From Acaryochloris sp. CCMEE 5410 (GTDB lineage: Bacteria; Cyanobacteriota; Cyanobacteriia; Thermosynechococcales; Thermosynechococcaceae): a DNA stretch of 64,000 nucleotides. Both the position numbers and the translations under genes were made by a program. Positions 8,791 to 18,400 of the stretch are shown piece after piece. The notes below the pieces were generated by a model. That model made no database searches. It was given only the letters and a program-made list of their open reading frames with translations, and was not told the DNA's origin. Positions within the stretch are counted from its first letter, which is position 1. Every line of letters begins with the position of its first letter. Location of the stretch: positions 1,984,001-2,048,000 of the forward strand of contig NZ_AFEJ02000001.1 of assembly GCF_000238775.2 (NCBI RefSeq). The letters run 5' to 3'.

Positions 8791-9115
8791 AGGTTGGTCC
8801 ACTGCTGATTAATTCTCATGATGGCGCTATAGATATTGCTGTCTTGAACTAGGAGTCTGTCTTATTTTATTTCTTAGCAGGATTGGGATATTGCTGCAAT
8901 CCTAAGAATGCCCACTATTCAGCCATCTATAGCCTGTCGCAGCCTGCGATCGCGGTGATGATTGTCACGGCGGCACGGGTATGCTGAGGGGAAGGTAAGG
9001 ATCGAAAGACTCCTTAAAACAATTGGTACCTTATCCTGCTGTAAGCAAGATCCTGACTATTAATAGGGAATACTGCTTCTGCACTTGATTCAGACCTTAC
9101 GAGCTGGCGGCATCC
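8791..9115. other. Divergent intergenic region between FHA genes
   Basis: 325 bp separating the two divergent FHA units, so it must hold both promoters. One HIP1 octamer (GCGATCGC) lies near 8948. I see no convincing operator, riboswitch or small gene. Confidence 0.6.
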
Positions 9116-9628
9116 ATGAGTGAATTCACACTCCAATGGTCAGAATTCGGCCAAACCAAAATCCAAGTTTTACGAGATCAACAACCTAGCAAGCAGCTGG
9201 GAAAAATTCGCTTAGGTCGCGACCCCGCCTTGTGTGACATTGTTTTCCAAGAGCGCTCAGTCTCTGGGCTACATGTAGAAATTTTCTTTCAGCCCCAAGC
9301 TCAACAGTTTTTTATTCGCAATCTGCGCCAACAAAATCCCCCGCTTGTGGATGGCACCTTACTCAAACAAGGGGATTTACCCATACGAGCCGGGAGTCGG
9401 ATCAAACTCGGACGGGTAGAGCTACAAATCACGGCGATGACCATTACCCCCGCTGCCACGCCACCCACGTTTCCCAAAAGTGGTCCCCCTTCAACGGCAG
9501 CCTATGGATTGCAATGTCCCCAATGTCACCATGTCGCTGCCTATAGTAATGATGCGATTAAGCAAGACTGTCCCATGTGTGGTCATTCCATGGCCACATC
9601 TAACACAGTTTTTATTGGCAAACCCTAA
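9116..9628 (+). CDS. FHA-domain protein with C-terminal zinc ribbon
   Basis: 170 aa. The FHA domain spans about residues 25-105 (LGRDPALCDIVFQ, then SVSGLHVEIFF, where the usual S-x-x-H Ser/His pair is kept). The N-G turn is less canonical (PPLVDGTLLKQG). A Pro/Thr linker leads to a C-terminal zinc ribbon, CPQCHHVA...CPMCGHSM, with four cysteines. It is probably an adaptor recognising phosphothreonine. Its stop lies 12 bp before the next FHA gene, so the two are almost certainly one operon. Confidence 0.82.
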   Translation: MSEFTLQWSEFGQTKIQVLRDQQPSKQLGKIRLGRDPALCDIVFQERSVSGLHVEIFFQPQAQQFFIRNLRQQNPPLVDGTLLKQGDLPIRAGSRIKLGRVELQITAMTITPAATPPTFPKSGPPSTAAYGLQCPQCHHVAAYSNDAIKQDCPMCGHSMATSNTVFIGKP

Positions 9629-9640
9629 GAGTGGTGAAAT

Positions 9641-11599
9641 ATGAGCACTATTCCTGGGCAAGTACGGTTGAGTTGGCAAGATCCCGTTACAGGGGAGCAA
9701 CGAACCCCACTTTTAACCTGTCCGATTGCCTTTGGTCGCGAATTTGCGCAGATGCCTGCAGAACTCAACCATCAGCGGGTTGCTCGGATTGTCCTCAATA
9801 GTAGCCAGGTCTCCCGTTATCACACCCTGATTGAATGGGTCCAAGGTCATATTCGCGTCACCGACCAAAACAGTAGTAACGGGACCTGGGTGAACGGAGT
9901 CCTCCAGCCTAGCTGCAACGTTAGCAATGGCGATCAGCTCAAAATTGGTCCCTACGAAATCACCTTGATGTTTACCCTGGACGGCACAGGTTTACCCACC
10001 GCCGAAGCCAGTGAGCAATCCATTATCCAGGTCCCCGAGCCAGACTCTCCCGTTCCAGCTGCGCCTGCTGAAGCTGCGCCAGTCAACGTTCTACCCCCGG
10101 CTTTCCAAGCTCATCAGGTCGTCGTTCAAGATTTATATGCCACCCAGCTCCCCGTTGAAGAGATCGATTACTTAGCCGTGGGTGCAGGACTCGGCAGCTT
10201 TATTTGGGTGAATTTTCTGCGAATTTTTGGTGTCGCCCCCCAACAAATCCGAGCCCTTGGTATCGAAGAGCGCCCCTATGCGCGTTATCAGCGGCTCTGC
10301 CTCAATTCCCAGATCCCCCCCCACGAACGCCTCAGATCCAACTCAGATTCTTGCCCTGACAACATCTGGGGATGGCCAGGTTATGCCTTACGAGAAGCGT
10401 GGCATGAATTTAATCAAGGCAAACTCAACCCTGCCCTGCAGTATTTATGGCAGGTCTTTGCAGAACCCACCTTTACCCAAACCTATACCCCCAGGGCAGG
10501 CAATGTATTTGCTTCCATTGATCGGGAAGCGGTTCGCATTGGCTGGCCTCAAATCTATCGATTTGGGCGAGTCCGAGCCATCCGCAAAACCAACGATGGC
10601 CGCTATGCCATCGCCTATTCCCCTGGTCGCAAACAAACTGCCTTTGTGGTCGCCCGTCATGTCCATCTGGCAACGGGATATCCTGTTTTACAGTTTTTAC
10701 CGGACCTGAAAGCCTATCGGGAACAAACCCGAGACTTTAAATCCGTTGTCAATGCCTACGAAGACCATAACCATGTTTATGAGACCTTAGAACGCCAGGG
10801 AGGAACAGTCGTTCTCCGGGGGCGAGGAATTGTTGCCTCTCGCATTATTCAACGGCTCCATGAAGCCCGTCAGCGCAATCCCAATATTTCGATTTTGCAC
10901 TTGATGCGATCTCCAAAACCAAAAGGCAACCGTTTTCGCAAGGCCCAGAGATCTGTCGATAATCACTTCGAATTCCAGCCCTTTAATTGGCCCAAAGCCT
11001 GTTGGGGAGGGACCTTGCGAGAAGAGTTAGAACAAGCGACCCCTGACCAGCGCACGAATTTGCTAGCCGATTGGGGAGGAACCACCACTGCAGACCGCAA
11101 AGACTGGAAAGAGTTGGTCCAAACAGGACTCGATCAAGGGTGGTATCAAATCACCTTTGGCGAAGTTACCCGAGTTGTGCCTAATGCCCAATCTCGTCCC
11201 ACAACCTATATCCAAGAGAAAGGACCACGGGGTGAGATCAAGCTGGAAGCAGACTTTATCATTGATGCCACTGGACTCGATAGCAAAGTCAAGGCCAGTC
11301 CGCTTCTCAATGATTTGGTCACTCACTATAATTTGCCCTTGAACCCAGCAGGGCGCTTGGCCGTCGCCAATGACTTTGAGCTATTAGAAATGCGTAACCA
11401 AAATGGTCGCATGTATGGTGCCGGTGCCATTACCTTTGGGGGACCCTATGCTGCAGTAGACAGCTTTTTAGGATTACAGTACACCGCCCTACAAGCCGTC
11501 GATGGCTTAGTTGCAGCCCGAGGCCCCAATCTCCATCGGCTCAATGGCCTTAGCTCATTATTGCAATGGCTAAAATGGGCCCAAAACAAAACTCCTTAA
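9641..11599 (+). CDS. FHA domain fused to an FAD-dependent oxidoreductase
   Basis: 652 aa. Residues 1-115 are an FHA domain with FGREFA, SQVSRYHTLIEW and NSSNGTWVNG. After a Pro/Ala linker (about 130-160) a Rossmann flavin domain begins at about 176 (YLAVGAGLGSFIW, in place of the usual GxGxxG) and continues with a second nucleotide-binding stretch (GTVVLRGRGIVASRII, about 388) and a FIIDATGLDSK motif near 545. The architecture recalls flavin N-hydroxylases or Lys/Orn monooxygenase-like proteins, but the substrate is unknown. Tethering a flavoenzyme to a phosphothreonine reader is unusual. It is the second gene of the 9116-12040 operon. Confidence 0.78.
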   Translation: MSTIPGQVRLSWQDPVTGEQRTPLLTCPIAFGREFAQMPAELNHQRVARIVLNSSQVSRYHTLIEWVQGHIRVTDQNSSNGTWVNGVLQPSCNVSNGDQLKIGPYEITLMFTLDGTGLPTAEASEQSIIQVPEPDSPVPAAPAEAAPVNVLPPAFQAHQVVVQDLYATQLPVEEIDYLAVGAGLGSFIWVNFLRIFGVAPQQIRALGIEERPYARYQRLCLNSQIPPHERLRSNSDSCPDNIWGWPGYALREAWHEFNQGKLNPALQYLWQVFAEPTFTQTYTPRAGNVFASIDREAVRIGWPQIYRFGRVRAIRKTNDGRYAIAYSPGRKQTAFVVARHVHLATGYPVLQFLPDLKAYREQTRDFKSVVNAYEDHNHVYETLERQGGTVVLRGRGIVASRIIQRLHEARQRNPNISILHLMRSPKPKGNRFRKAQRSVDNHFEFQPFNWPKACWGGTLREELEQATPDQRTNLLADWGGTTTADRKDWKELVQTGLDQGWYQITFGEVTRVVPNAQSRPTTYIQEKGPRGEIKLEADFIIDATGLDSKVKASPLLNDLVTHYNLPLNPAGRLAVANDFELLEMRNQNGRMYGAGAITFGGPYAAVDSFLGLQYTALQAVDGLVAARGPNLHRLNGLSSLLQWLKWAQNKTP

Positions 11600-11611
11600 C
11601 GATATCCAACC

Positions 11612-12040
11612 ATGACACCCACTCTGCTCGGACGCTGGCAAACCCGTATTCTGCTTATGGAAACCGTGGGGCTTGTGATTACCCTCTTGTTTTGCAGTGG
11701 TTTTTTCGGTAATCCTGAAGGCTCAGATTATTTTTGGTTGTTGCAATATATTGTGGTCTTTGGTTTAGGCTGGGACTACCTTTATATCCAAATCCAGAAC
11801 TTCCGTTGGGACCAAGATTGGCCAGCAGCACTGCAATGGATCGCAGCGTTATGGGAAGGGCTGTTTATTATTTTGCTCAGCGATGTTGCTGAGATTAAAT
11901 TACCAGGAACCGATGCCTGGAATTTAGGCTGGTTTATCGTTCACTATAGTTTTGTCTGGATAGCCGTTTTTATCACCTCACAAAGTTTGATGCGCCTCAT
12001 TTTCCCGCGTTGGCGTTTCCGTGGAGGCCAATGGTTCTAA
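11612..12040 (+). CDS. Small integral membrane protein at the end of the FHA operon
   Basis: 142 aa with about four hydrophobic helices (LLMETVGLVITLLFCSGFF, YIVVFGLGWDYLYI, LFIILLSDVA, WFIVHYSFVWIAVFI). The N-terminus is short and basic. It starts 12 bp after the FHA-flavoprotein stop, so it is probably co-transcribed and may anchor that protein at a membrane. I do not recognise a named family. Confidence 0.65.
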   Translation: MTPTLLGRWQTRILLMETVGLVITLLFCSGFFGNPEGSDYFWLLQYIVVFGLGWDYLYIQIQNFRWDQDWPAALQWIAALWEGLFIILLSDVAEIKLPGTDAWNLGWFIVHYSFVWIAVFITSQSLMRLIFPRWRFRGGQWF

Positions 12041-12140
12041 CGCTATGGCGACGGATCAAGCCCCAGCTTTAGCATGCAATAGACTTTATCGGAAATAACG
12101 TGGACACCTCGCAGAAGTGCTTTTTACTCTGAGTTTGTGA

Positions 12141-12927
12141 TTAGGCAGTTCCCAATTGCCCGGTAGTTTTCCCATGACGGTGAGTCAACCGAAAATTATG
12201 GAGCCCACAAGCTGTTTCCATGACATCATTAACATAATGGTTAAGCCAATTTCTAAATCTCTGAACCACTATCTGACAAAGCTTAATCCCCCCGATTTGG
12301 TGTTCTACCTCCACTCGAACCTGTGAAATTTGTCGATTCTCCTCTTTTTGTATGTTTGTCAATTCTGCGTTGCGAGGTTTTTTCTTCGGTTGTTTGATGC
12401 TCACCCCGCCTGGGGCAAATCCTTGGAACCCAGTATCTTGCCAAAGCTTACTCCCTTCTGGGAACCGATACCCTTCTTCATCAGCAATCTTCTTAATCAT
12501 GCTTTTTGCCTTCATAGGTATCACTCAAAAACAACACCTTGCCTCCCCGTTCGCTGATGATATTGTTTTTGACCGTGTGGGCTTTTTTCTTGCCACTGTA
12601 ATAGGTCTTGCGGTCCTTCTTATCCTTCGGTCGATTGATTGGGCGTTCGGTCCCATCAATCATGAACTCTAAGCTCGGGCAAACGTCGAGTACTGCTTTT
12701 AGGTTCGCTGGTTCCCGCTCTGGGAGCTGTTTCTCATAACCTAAGGCTTGATTGAGTACACCACTGAGTCGATGGATCCATTCATTCGCTTGAACTTGAC
12801 TCATGCCAAATAGATATCCTTGGACTTCTTGGGTCGGATATAGGCGGCTGACTGAAAGCTGACCAAGAGCGCTGAAAACTCGTGAACATTGATGCTGGTC
12901 AAGCTTTGGTGACGCGCGAGGAAACAT
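12141..12927 (-). pseudogene. Decayed IS5-like transposase
   Basis: Two overlapping frames make up one DDE transposase. The upstream frame (12927-12493) has LYPTQEVQGYLFGMSQVQANEWIHRL, the first catalytic Asp in FMIDGTERPI, and ends at TYEGKKHD followed by TAA. The downstream frame (12524-12141) resumes with KKIADEEGYRFPEG and carries VEVEHQIGGIK, with the catalytic Glu. One surplus base near 12493 separates them, so this looks like a frameshift mutation. The N-terminal part lies in another frame (about 12840-12930) with a piece missing. I could not find convincing terminal repeats, so the element limits are uncertain. Confidence 0.75.
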
Positions 12928-12954
12928 TCAATTCTTTTTTCGAAGTGGCCTTTA

Positions 12955-13140
12955 GGCGATAGCAGTGAGGTCGTTTTTGATATGCATAAAGCAACGGTAA
13001 TTTGGGATGGCAAACCTCAGATTATTGACGTGGCAATTGCTGAAGCAGATCCGCTAATCGGCATGAGCTTGCTATATGGATTTAAGTTGCACGTTGATGT
13101 CACTACAGGTGGAACGGTAACGATTGCAGCTATAAACTAA
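12955..13140 (+). pseudogene. 3' remnant of a clan AA (retropepsin-like) aspartic protease
   Basis: The plus strand reads GDSSEVVFDMHKATVIWDG, then a stretch with PLIGMSLLYGF, and ends in VTTGGTVTIAAIN and TAA at 13138-13140. That is the C-terminal half of the small clan AA aspartic proteases, with their (V/I)IWDG, PLLGMSLL and GGxVxI landmarks. The N-terminal half with the catalytic D-T-G is absent: the reading runs straight into the decayed transposase, which probably truncated it. No start is visible. Confidence 0.7.
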
Positions 13141-13269
13141 AGCATGGTGATGCCACAAGGTTGGCGTAACAATTTGGCGTAACAATTTATAGATGCACGG
13201 ACTTTAATCGCCATCGCAAACCTCTCCCGATACAGCTTAATCTCAGTAGAATAGGCAAATACAACAACG

Positions 13270-13752
13270 ATGAGCAATGTAATGCTTATGGCTGTTAAAG
13301 ATTTAGCAATTTGGTTAGTTGCCCTCGCAATTATCATCCATACAGTTGAAGAAGGCTGGCTACCCGAATATCAAAAAGCAACCTCAAAGTCGCAAGTCGT
13401 AAAATCCACTCGCTTCTTTGTTCTGGAAAATGGAATTATCTTTATTTTCGTAATTGCTTTAGCTATTGTTGGCTGGCGATGGCCGATCCTCAGCGGTATC
13501 TTGCCTGCCATAGGGTTAGCCCATCCAGTCCTAGACCATGTGGGATTGAGTTGGAAAGGCCAAAAGCTGCGACCTGGAATTTGGACAGGTCTTTTGCTGA
13601 TGCTCCCCTTCAGCGCCTGGACCTATAGCCTAGCCAACAGCCATAACCTCTTCAAACTATATGAATTAGTGATCAGCGGAGCAATCGGATTCGCGATCTC
13701 AATCTGGTTGTATTGGATGGTTGTTCAAGAGATGAAAAGTCTGCCTAAGTGA
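13270..13752 (+). CDS. HXXEE-domain membrane protein
   Basis: 160 aa with about four to five hydrophobic segments. The family signature is visible: IIHTVEEGW (H-x-x-E-E) near residue 22, FVLENGIIF near 53, and GLAHPVLDHVG (H-x-x-x-D-H) near 81. These polar residues inside membrane helices suggest a buried metal or catalytic site, but no member has a firmly known activity that I can cite. Start ATG 13270. It stands alone between a remnant protease and a pentapeptide gene. Confidence 0.75.
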   Translation: MSNVMLMAVKDLAIWLVALAIIIHTVEEGWLPEYQKATSKSQVVKSTRFFVLENGIIFIFVIALAIVGWRWPILSGILPAIGLAHPVLDHVGLSWKGQKLRPGIWTGLLLMLPFSAWTYSLANSHNLFKLYELVISGAIGFAISIWLYWMVVQEMKSLPK

Positions 13753-13839
13753 CCCCAAAAATCATTTGCTGGGTTGACTGTGCATACCCCTCCAACTGCC
13801 ATATGTCACCGAGTATGGACTTATGGCCTCAAACGTAAT

Positions 13840-14358
13840 TTACGGACACTCTAAACTTTCGCGAGTGGAAACGCCAGTCACAGGATTAACGCCATCGGCA
13901 TATTCGCACATCATCGTCACCTGATCGCGATCTAAAAAGGCATAGGAGAAATCAGCGCCCGTGATGGTGGCATCGTAGAATTTGCTGCTGGTGAGCATGG
14001 CATCCGTAAAGATGGCGTTAGTGAGATCCGCTTCGTTAAAAAGGACGCGATCAGCAAAGGTCTCTGTTAAGTCTGCATTCGTTAAGTTAGACCGCTGAAA
14101 GGTGGCCATTGTCAGGATCGTGCCTTTGAGATTGGCATTCGTTAAGTTAGCTTTCAACAGAATCGCGCCTGCTAAAGAAGCCCCCTCGAAATTTTTGTTT
14201 TCGAAGTCTTCATAACGCAAGTCCGCAAAAGTGAAGTTTTGGGCACCGTCATCTGCCCAAGTGGGTTGGCTATTGAGGACAAAGCAGGAGCCAACGAGCC
14301 AAACAACTGCAAAAACAACCGAAATAGTGCGTAACCAAGGCTTGATTCTTGGGTTCAT
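13840..14358 (-). CDS. Exported pentapeptide-repeat protein (probably thylakoid lumen)
   Basis: About 172 aa from ATG 14358. A basic N-terminus and hydrophobic stretch (TISVVFAVVWLVGSCFVL) ending near PTWADD form a signal peptide. Residues about 45-140 are A(D/N)LXX repeats (FADLRYEDF, SLAGAILLKANLTNANLKG, RSNLTNADL, NEADLTNAIF), giving a short right-handed quadrilateral helix. The C-terminal tail (about 145-172) holds two Cys that could form a disulfide. Similar small lumenal pentapeptide proteins are common in cyanobacteria and plastids; their role is not settled. Confidence 0.85.
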   Translation of the reverse strand: MNPRIKPWLRTISVVFAVVWLVGSCFVLNSQPTWADDGAQNFTFADLRYEDFENKNFEGASLAGAILLKANLTNANLKGTILTMATFQRSNLTNADLTETFADRVLFNEADLTNAIFTDAMLTSSKFYDATITGADFSYAFLDRDQVTMMCEYADGVNPVTGVSTRESLECP

Positions 14359-14452
14359 CAATTTATATCAGACCAAAATTTTCCGTTCACTCTTTATTTT
14401 CGCATTTGTTCGGAGGAGTGAGTGGTTAGATAAACGGGTGGCACTTACACAT

Positions 14453-14845
14453 TTATGTATACGGAGCACCATACACTCGCAAGATTGGCGGCTCATTGGC
14501 TAGGATACTCATGCAAGGATCAGACGTTGCGACAAGATACTCTCGAAATCCAAAACTACTTGAGACTGATAGCACACCAGGCACATTTTCATACAGCCAG
14601 CCACCTGAAATGATTTCATAAACGCAATTAGCGGTTTGAAATTGAGAGGTTTCCCAATATTTGATCAAATCCCCTTCATCAAGGAAACGAAAACCACGCA
14701 CCTCAGACCAAAAAACTTCCATATAGGCTGTTTCCGTTGAGCCAGCTTGGAAGCCAGAAAGGATAAGGCGCAACCCAGTTCTTGTATAAAATAGCTCATC
14801 AATATCATGAGCAATGAATCCGTTATCTATCGATGCAGACTGCAT
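14453..14845 (-). CDS. Hypothetical protein, 130 aa
   Basis: I do not recognise a family. The protein is soluble, rich in aromatic and acidic residues (VFWSEVRGFRFLDEGDLIKYW, GGWLYENVPGVL), with no signal peptide or membrane span. Start ATG 14845. It lies beside the HicAB module in an accessory stretch, in the same orientation. The size and setting resemble immunity-type or orphan accessory proteins, but that is only a suggestion. Confidence 0.5.
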   Translation of the reverse strand: MQSASIDNGFIAHDIDELFYTRTGLRLILSGFQAGSTETAYMEVFWSEVRGFRFLDEGDLIKYWETSQFQTANCVYEIISGGWLYENVPGVLSVSSSFGFREYLVATSDPCMSILANEPPILRVYGAPYT

Positions 14846-14900
14846 TTAAGTCATGGATGGTTACACGTTAGCCCACAAAAAAATACCTTGAAGCAGTTGT

Positions 14901-15068
14901 TTACGACAAGCCTAATTGTTTACACAAGCTGTCCTTAATTTCAGTATGGCGAGGTATTGGAGATTTTTGTCCAGTTGCTGGGTTAAGGTAGATGTCATGT
15001 TTTGAGCCGTGTCGGTGAAGTACACAACCAGATTTTTCTAATTCGCGAATAAATGCTTTCCGCTTCAT
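14901..15068 (-). CDS. hicA: HicA-type mRNA interferase toxin
   Basis: A 55-aa gene. It begins MKRKAFIRELEKSGC and has the dsRBD-like core with the catalytic His in RHGSKHDIYLNP, followed by SPIPRHTEIKDSLCKQLG. This is the full HicA pattern (G-S-H/K-H-x-x-Y, then the P-R-H-x-E-I basic loop). Its ATG overlaps the upstream HicB stop by four bases (ATGA at 15068-15065). The antitoxin-first order is the less common arrangement for hicAB. The toxin would cut mRNA when HicB is lost. Confidence 0.85.
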   Translation of the reverse strand: MKRKAFIRELEKSGCVLHRHGSKHDIYLNPATGQKSPIPRHTEIKDSLCKQLGLS

Positions 15069-15268
15069 ATTTCAAGGACAAGTTCCTTGGTTTTGACCTT
15101 AGCTGGTGCAGGCTCAGTGTCCATCGCCATCAGTTGATAAGCATCACGAATATTTTCTTCAAGTTCTTCAAGGGTTTGTCCTTGGCTGAATACACCAGGT
15201 ATGCCTTTTATGCGTCCTACCAGCCAACCCTCATCATTCCAATACTCCAGTATGAATGACTGTGACAT
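15065..15268 (-). CDS. hicB: HicB-family antitoxin
   Basis: 67 aa from ATG 15268, preceded on the minus strand by GGAG at good spacing; a longer start at 15310 is less likely. The sequence FILEYWNDEGWLVGRIKGIPGVFSQGQTLEELEENIRDAYQLM is the partial RNase H-like HicB fold (G-x-x-x-A/S-Q-G-x-T-x-x-E-A/L). The C-terminus is short and has no obvious extra helix-turn-helix. It is coupled to the toxin by a 4-bp overlap. Confidence 0.85.
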   Translation of the reverse strand: MSQSFILEYWNDEGWLVGRIKGIPGVFSQGQTLEELEENIRDAYQLMAMDTEPAPAKVKTKELVLEI

Positions 15269-15400
15269 AGAAACTCCGAGTGACGAAATATACTTAAGTA
15301 ACACCTTCAAGCTATCAGAAAGTTTTACTTCCGACCTTGGCCCTTGTCATTTTTAAACGGCCAGCGAGGTGTGCCTGACTCGCCCCATCATTGAGCATAG

Positions 15401-18400
15401 ATGTCCTTTACAACTCACTATGAATATCAGGTGGGAGGGAGTCTACCTGCTGATGCCCCTTCTTATGTGACCCGGTCTGCCGATCAGGAGCTGTATCAAA
15501 AGCTAAGGGCAGGCGAGTTCTGCTACATCTTGAATTCCCGGCAGATGGGCAAATCCAGTCTGCGGGTCCAGGTGATGCGGCAGCTCCAAGCAGAAGGCAT
15601 TGCCTGCGCCGCCATTGAACTCACTCAAATGGGGAGCCAGCAAATTACGCCAGACCAATGGTATGCCGGACTGATTCGCAGTTTAGTCAGCAGCTTTCAA
15701 TTCAGTGATCGCTTTAATTTACGGCAATGGTGGCGAGACCAGGCCCTGCTGTCACCCGTGCAGCGGTTTCATACCTTTATCGAAACCATTTTGTTAGTGG
15801 AATGTACAAACAAGCTGGTCATTTTTATAGATGAAATTGATAGCGTTCTGCGGCTACCGTTTAAAGATGATTTCTTTGCTGTTTTGCGGGCCTGCTATAA
15901 CCATCGCACCGATAATGCGGACTATCAGCGGTTAGCCTTTGTGCTATTGGGGGTGGCCACCCCATCGCGACTCATTCAGGATAAGCAGCGCACCCCGTTC
16001 AACTTGGGGCATGCCATTGAGTTAAAGGGCTTTCAATTGGCAGAAGCCCAGCCTTTAGTCACAGGACTCACCGCCCAGACACCACAAGCCCAAGCTGTTT
16101 TAAAGGCCGTACTGTCCTGGACCGGGGGACAGCCCTTTCTAACCCAAAAAATCTGCCAGATGATTGCCCAGTCAGCGGCTCAGCTGCCGACACAAGCTGA
16201 GGCGATTGCCACATGGGTGACCCAGTTTATTCAGGACAAACTGCTGGCGAACTGGGAGGCCCAGGATGAACCGGAGCATTTGAGAACGATCCGCGATCGC
16301 ATCCTCAGTAACGAACAATACGCCAGCAAAGTCCTCGATCTCTATCAACAGATTTTGCAGCAGGGGTCGATCAAGGCGGATGCTAGTCCTGCCCAGGTGG
16401 AGCTGCGATTGTCGGGGCTAGTGGTCAACCGACTGGAACAATTGGTCGTCGCCAATCGCATCTATGCCCATATTTTTAATGCCGACTGGGTGCAGGAGGT
16501 GGTCGCCAGTTTACGACCACCCTTTTATGCCGCAGCCCTCCGTCAATGGCAAAAGAGTCAATCCAACTTTCTATCAGGCGAACCCTTACAGGCCGCTCAG
16601 CAATGGTCGATTGGGAAACAGCTCAGTGATGAAGACTATCGCTTTTTGGCGGCCTGTCAGCAAGCGGAAGCCGATGCCATCCTGGCTCAAGCCCAGCGAC
16701 GGGCCAGAAGGACGGTGTTGACGGGGTTGATTGCGTTAGTGGGAATTGCCGTATCAGCAGGTGCGATCGCATTCTGGGCCAACACCTCCATTCGCAAAGC
16801 CCAAGAAGTCACAGCCATCGAGCGTGATGCTCGACAAGCTCTACAGCAAGCTGAATTCAAACAGCTAGAAGCCCTGCTTTTAGCCTTAAAAACAGCCCGC
16901 AAAATGCAGGATTGGGGAGAGCGATCTGACGCGTCTAGCTTTCCCACCCTGACCCCGCTTCTCGCCCTGCAGCAGATCTTGGAAGATATGCGGGAGCAAA
17001 ACCAGATTCGCGGGCACCAACGCGGCATTACAAGAGTTCGTTTTACCCCGGATGGTCAACGGTTAATTACAGCCTCACAGGATCAGGAAGTGCGGCTTTG
17101 GGATTTGGAAGGCAATCTGCTAGCAAAAATGGTGGGACATCGCTCAGGCGTAACGGATGCTTGCCTGAGCGGCACAACCCTAGTCACCACAGCAGCAGAT
17201 CGCACTGCTCGGTTATGGGACTTACAGGGTAATCTCCTCGCAACGTTGCCCCATCCCCAACCCGTTAACGCTGTGAGCTGTCCACCCAACGCAGAGGGTG
17301 CGATCGCCACTGCCACCAATGACGGCCAAGTGTGGTTATGGGACTCTAACGGTCAGTCCTTAGCCGATTTTCGTCCCCATCCTTCTGCGATTACGGCTCT
17401 CCAGTTCAGTCCCGATGGTCAATCCTTAGCCTCTGCCTCCTTTGATCAGACCGTCCAGATTTCCAATCTCCAGGGCCAGCGAATATTGCAGATGACCGTA
17501 GGGCATGGTCCCGTTCGTAGTCTGCACTGGCGACCCGATGGTCAAGTTCTTGCCACTGGCTCCTATGATGGCTATCTGCATCTGTGGAGTCGCCAAGGTA
17601 AGTTGATTCGCAGTTGGAATGGTCATCGCACCCAGGTGTTTAGCGTGGTTTTTAGTGCCAATGGCAAGCAATTGGCCTCAGCTGCCGCAGATCGCCTCAT
17701 CCATATTTGGGACTCGGAAGGGGAGCGGTTAGAAACCCTGAAAGGTCACCAGGATTGGGTGAGAAGCGTGCAGTTTAGTCCCGATGGTAAATGGTTAGTC
17801 TCCGGTTCAGAAGACTACACCACCCGTTTATGGAACTTACGCCAGAAAGGTCCAGTGCAGGTTCTCAAACATGCTCGTCCTGTTCTCAGCCTCAGTTTTA
17901 TGTCTCCAGACCCAGTGATGGTAACTGCAGGTGGCGATCAGTTTATCCGCTTATGGGATCCGTCCGGGGAAGAACGACTGCGGATTGATGCCCATGCGGG
18001 TCGAATCTGGGATATTACCCAACAGGGGGGGTATTTTGCTACGGCATCTGGCGATCGTACCGCTCGGGTTTGGTCTAATACTGGAGACTTAATCACTGAA
18101 TTGCGTGGGCATCAGTCTGAGGTCTTTGGTGTCAGTATTGACTCCACTGCTCAGCACATCGCTACCGCCTCTAAAGATGGCACCGCCCGATTATGGGATT
18201 GGCAAGGACAGCCTCTCGCGATTTTGAGAGGTCATCGGAGTCCCGTTTGGAGCGTTACCTTTAGTCCCACCGAACCGATTGTAGCGACGGCCTCAGCGGA
18301 TCAAACCGTTCGTCTTTGGTCGATGACAGGTCAAACCACTGCCATTTTAGAAGGACATCAAGGCCGAGTATGGACGGTGGAGTTTAGTCCTGACGGAAAA

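Noticed and set aside
13161..13185. Tandem repeat TTGGCGTAACAA twice
   Set aside because: Only two short copies; too little for a repeat family or CRISPR.
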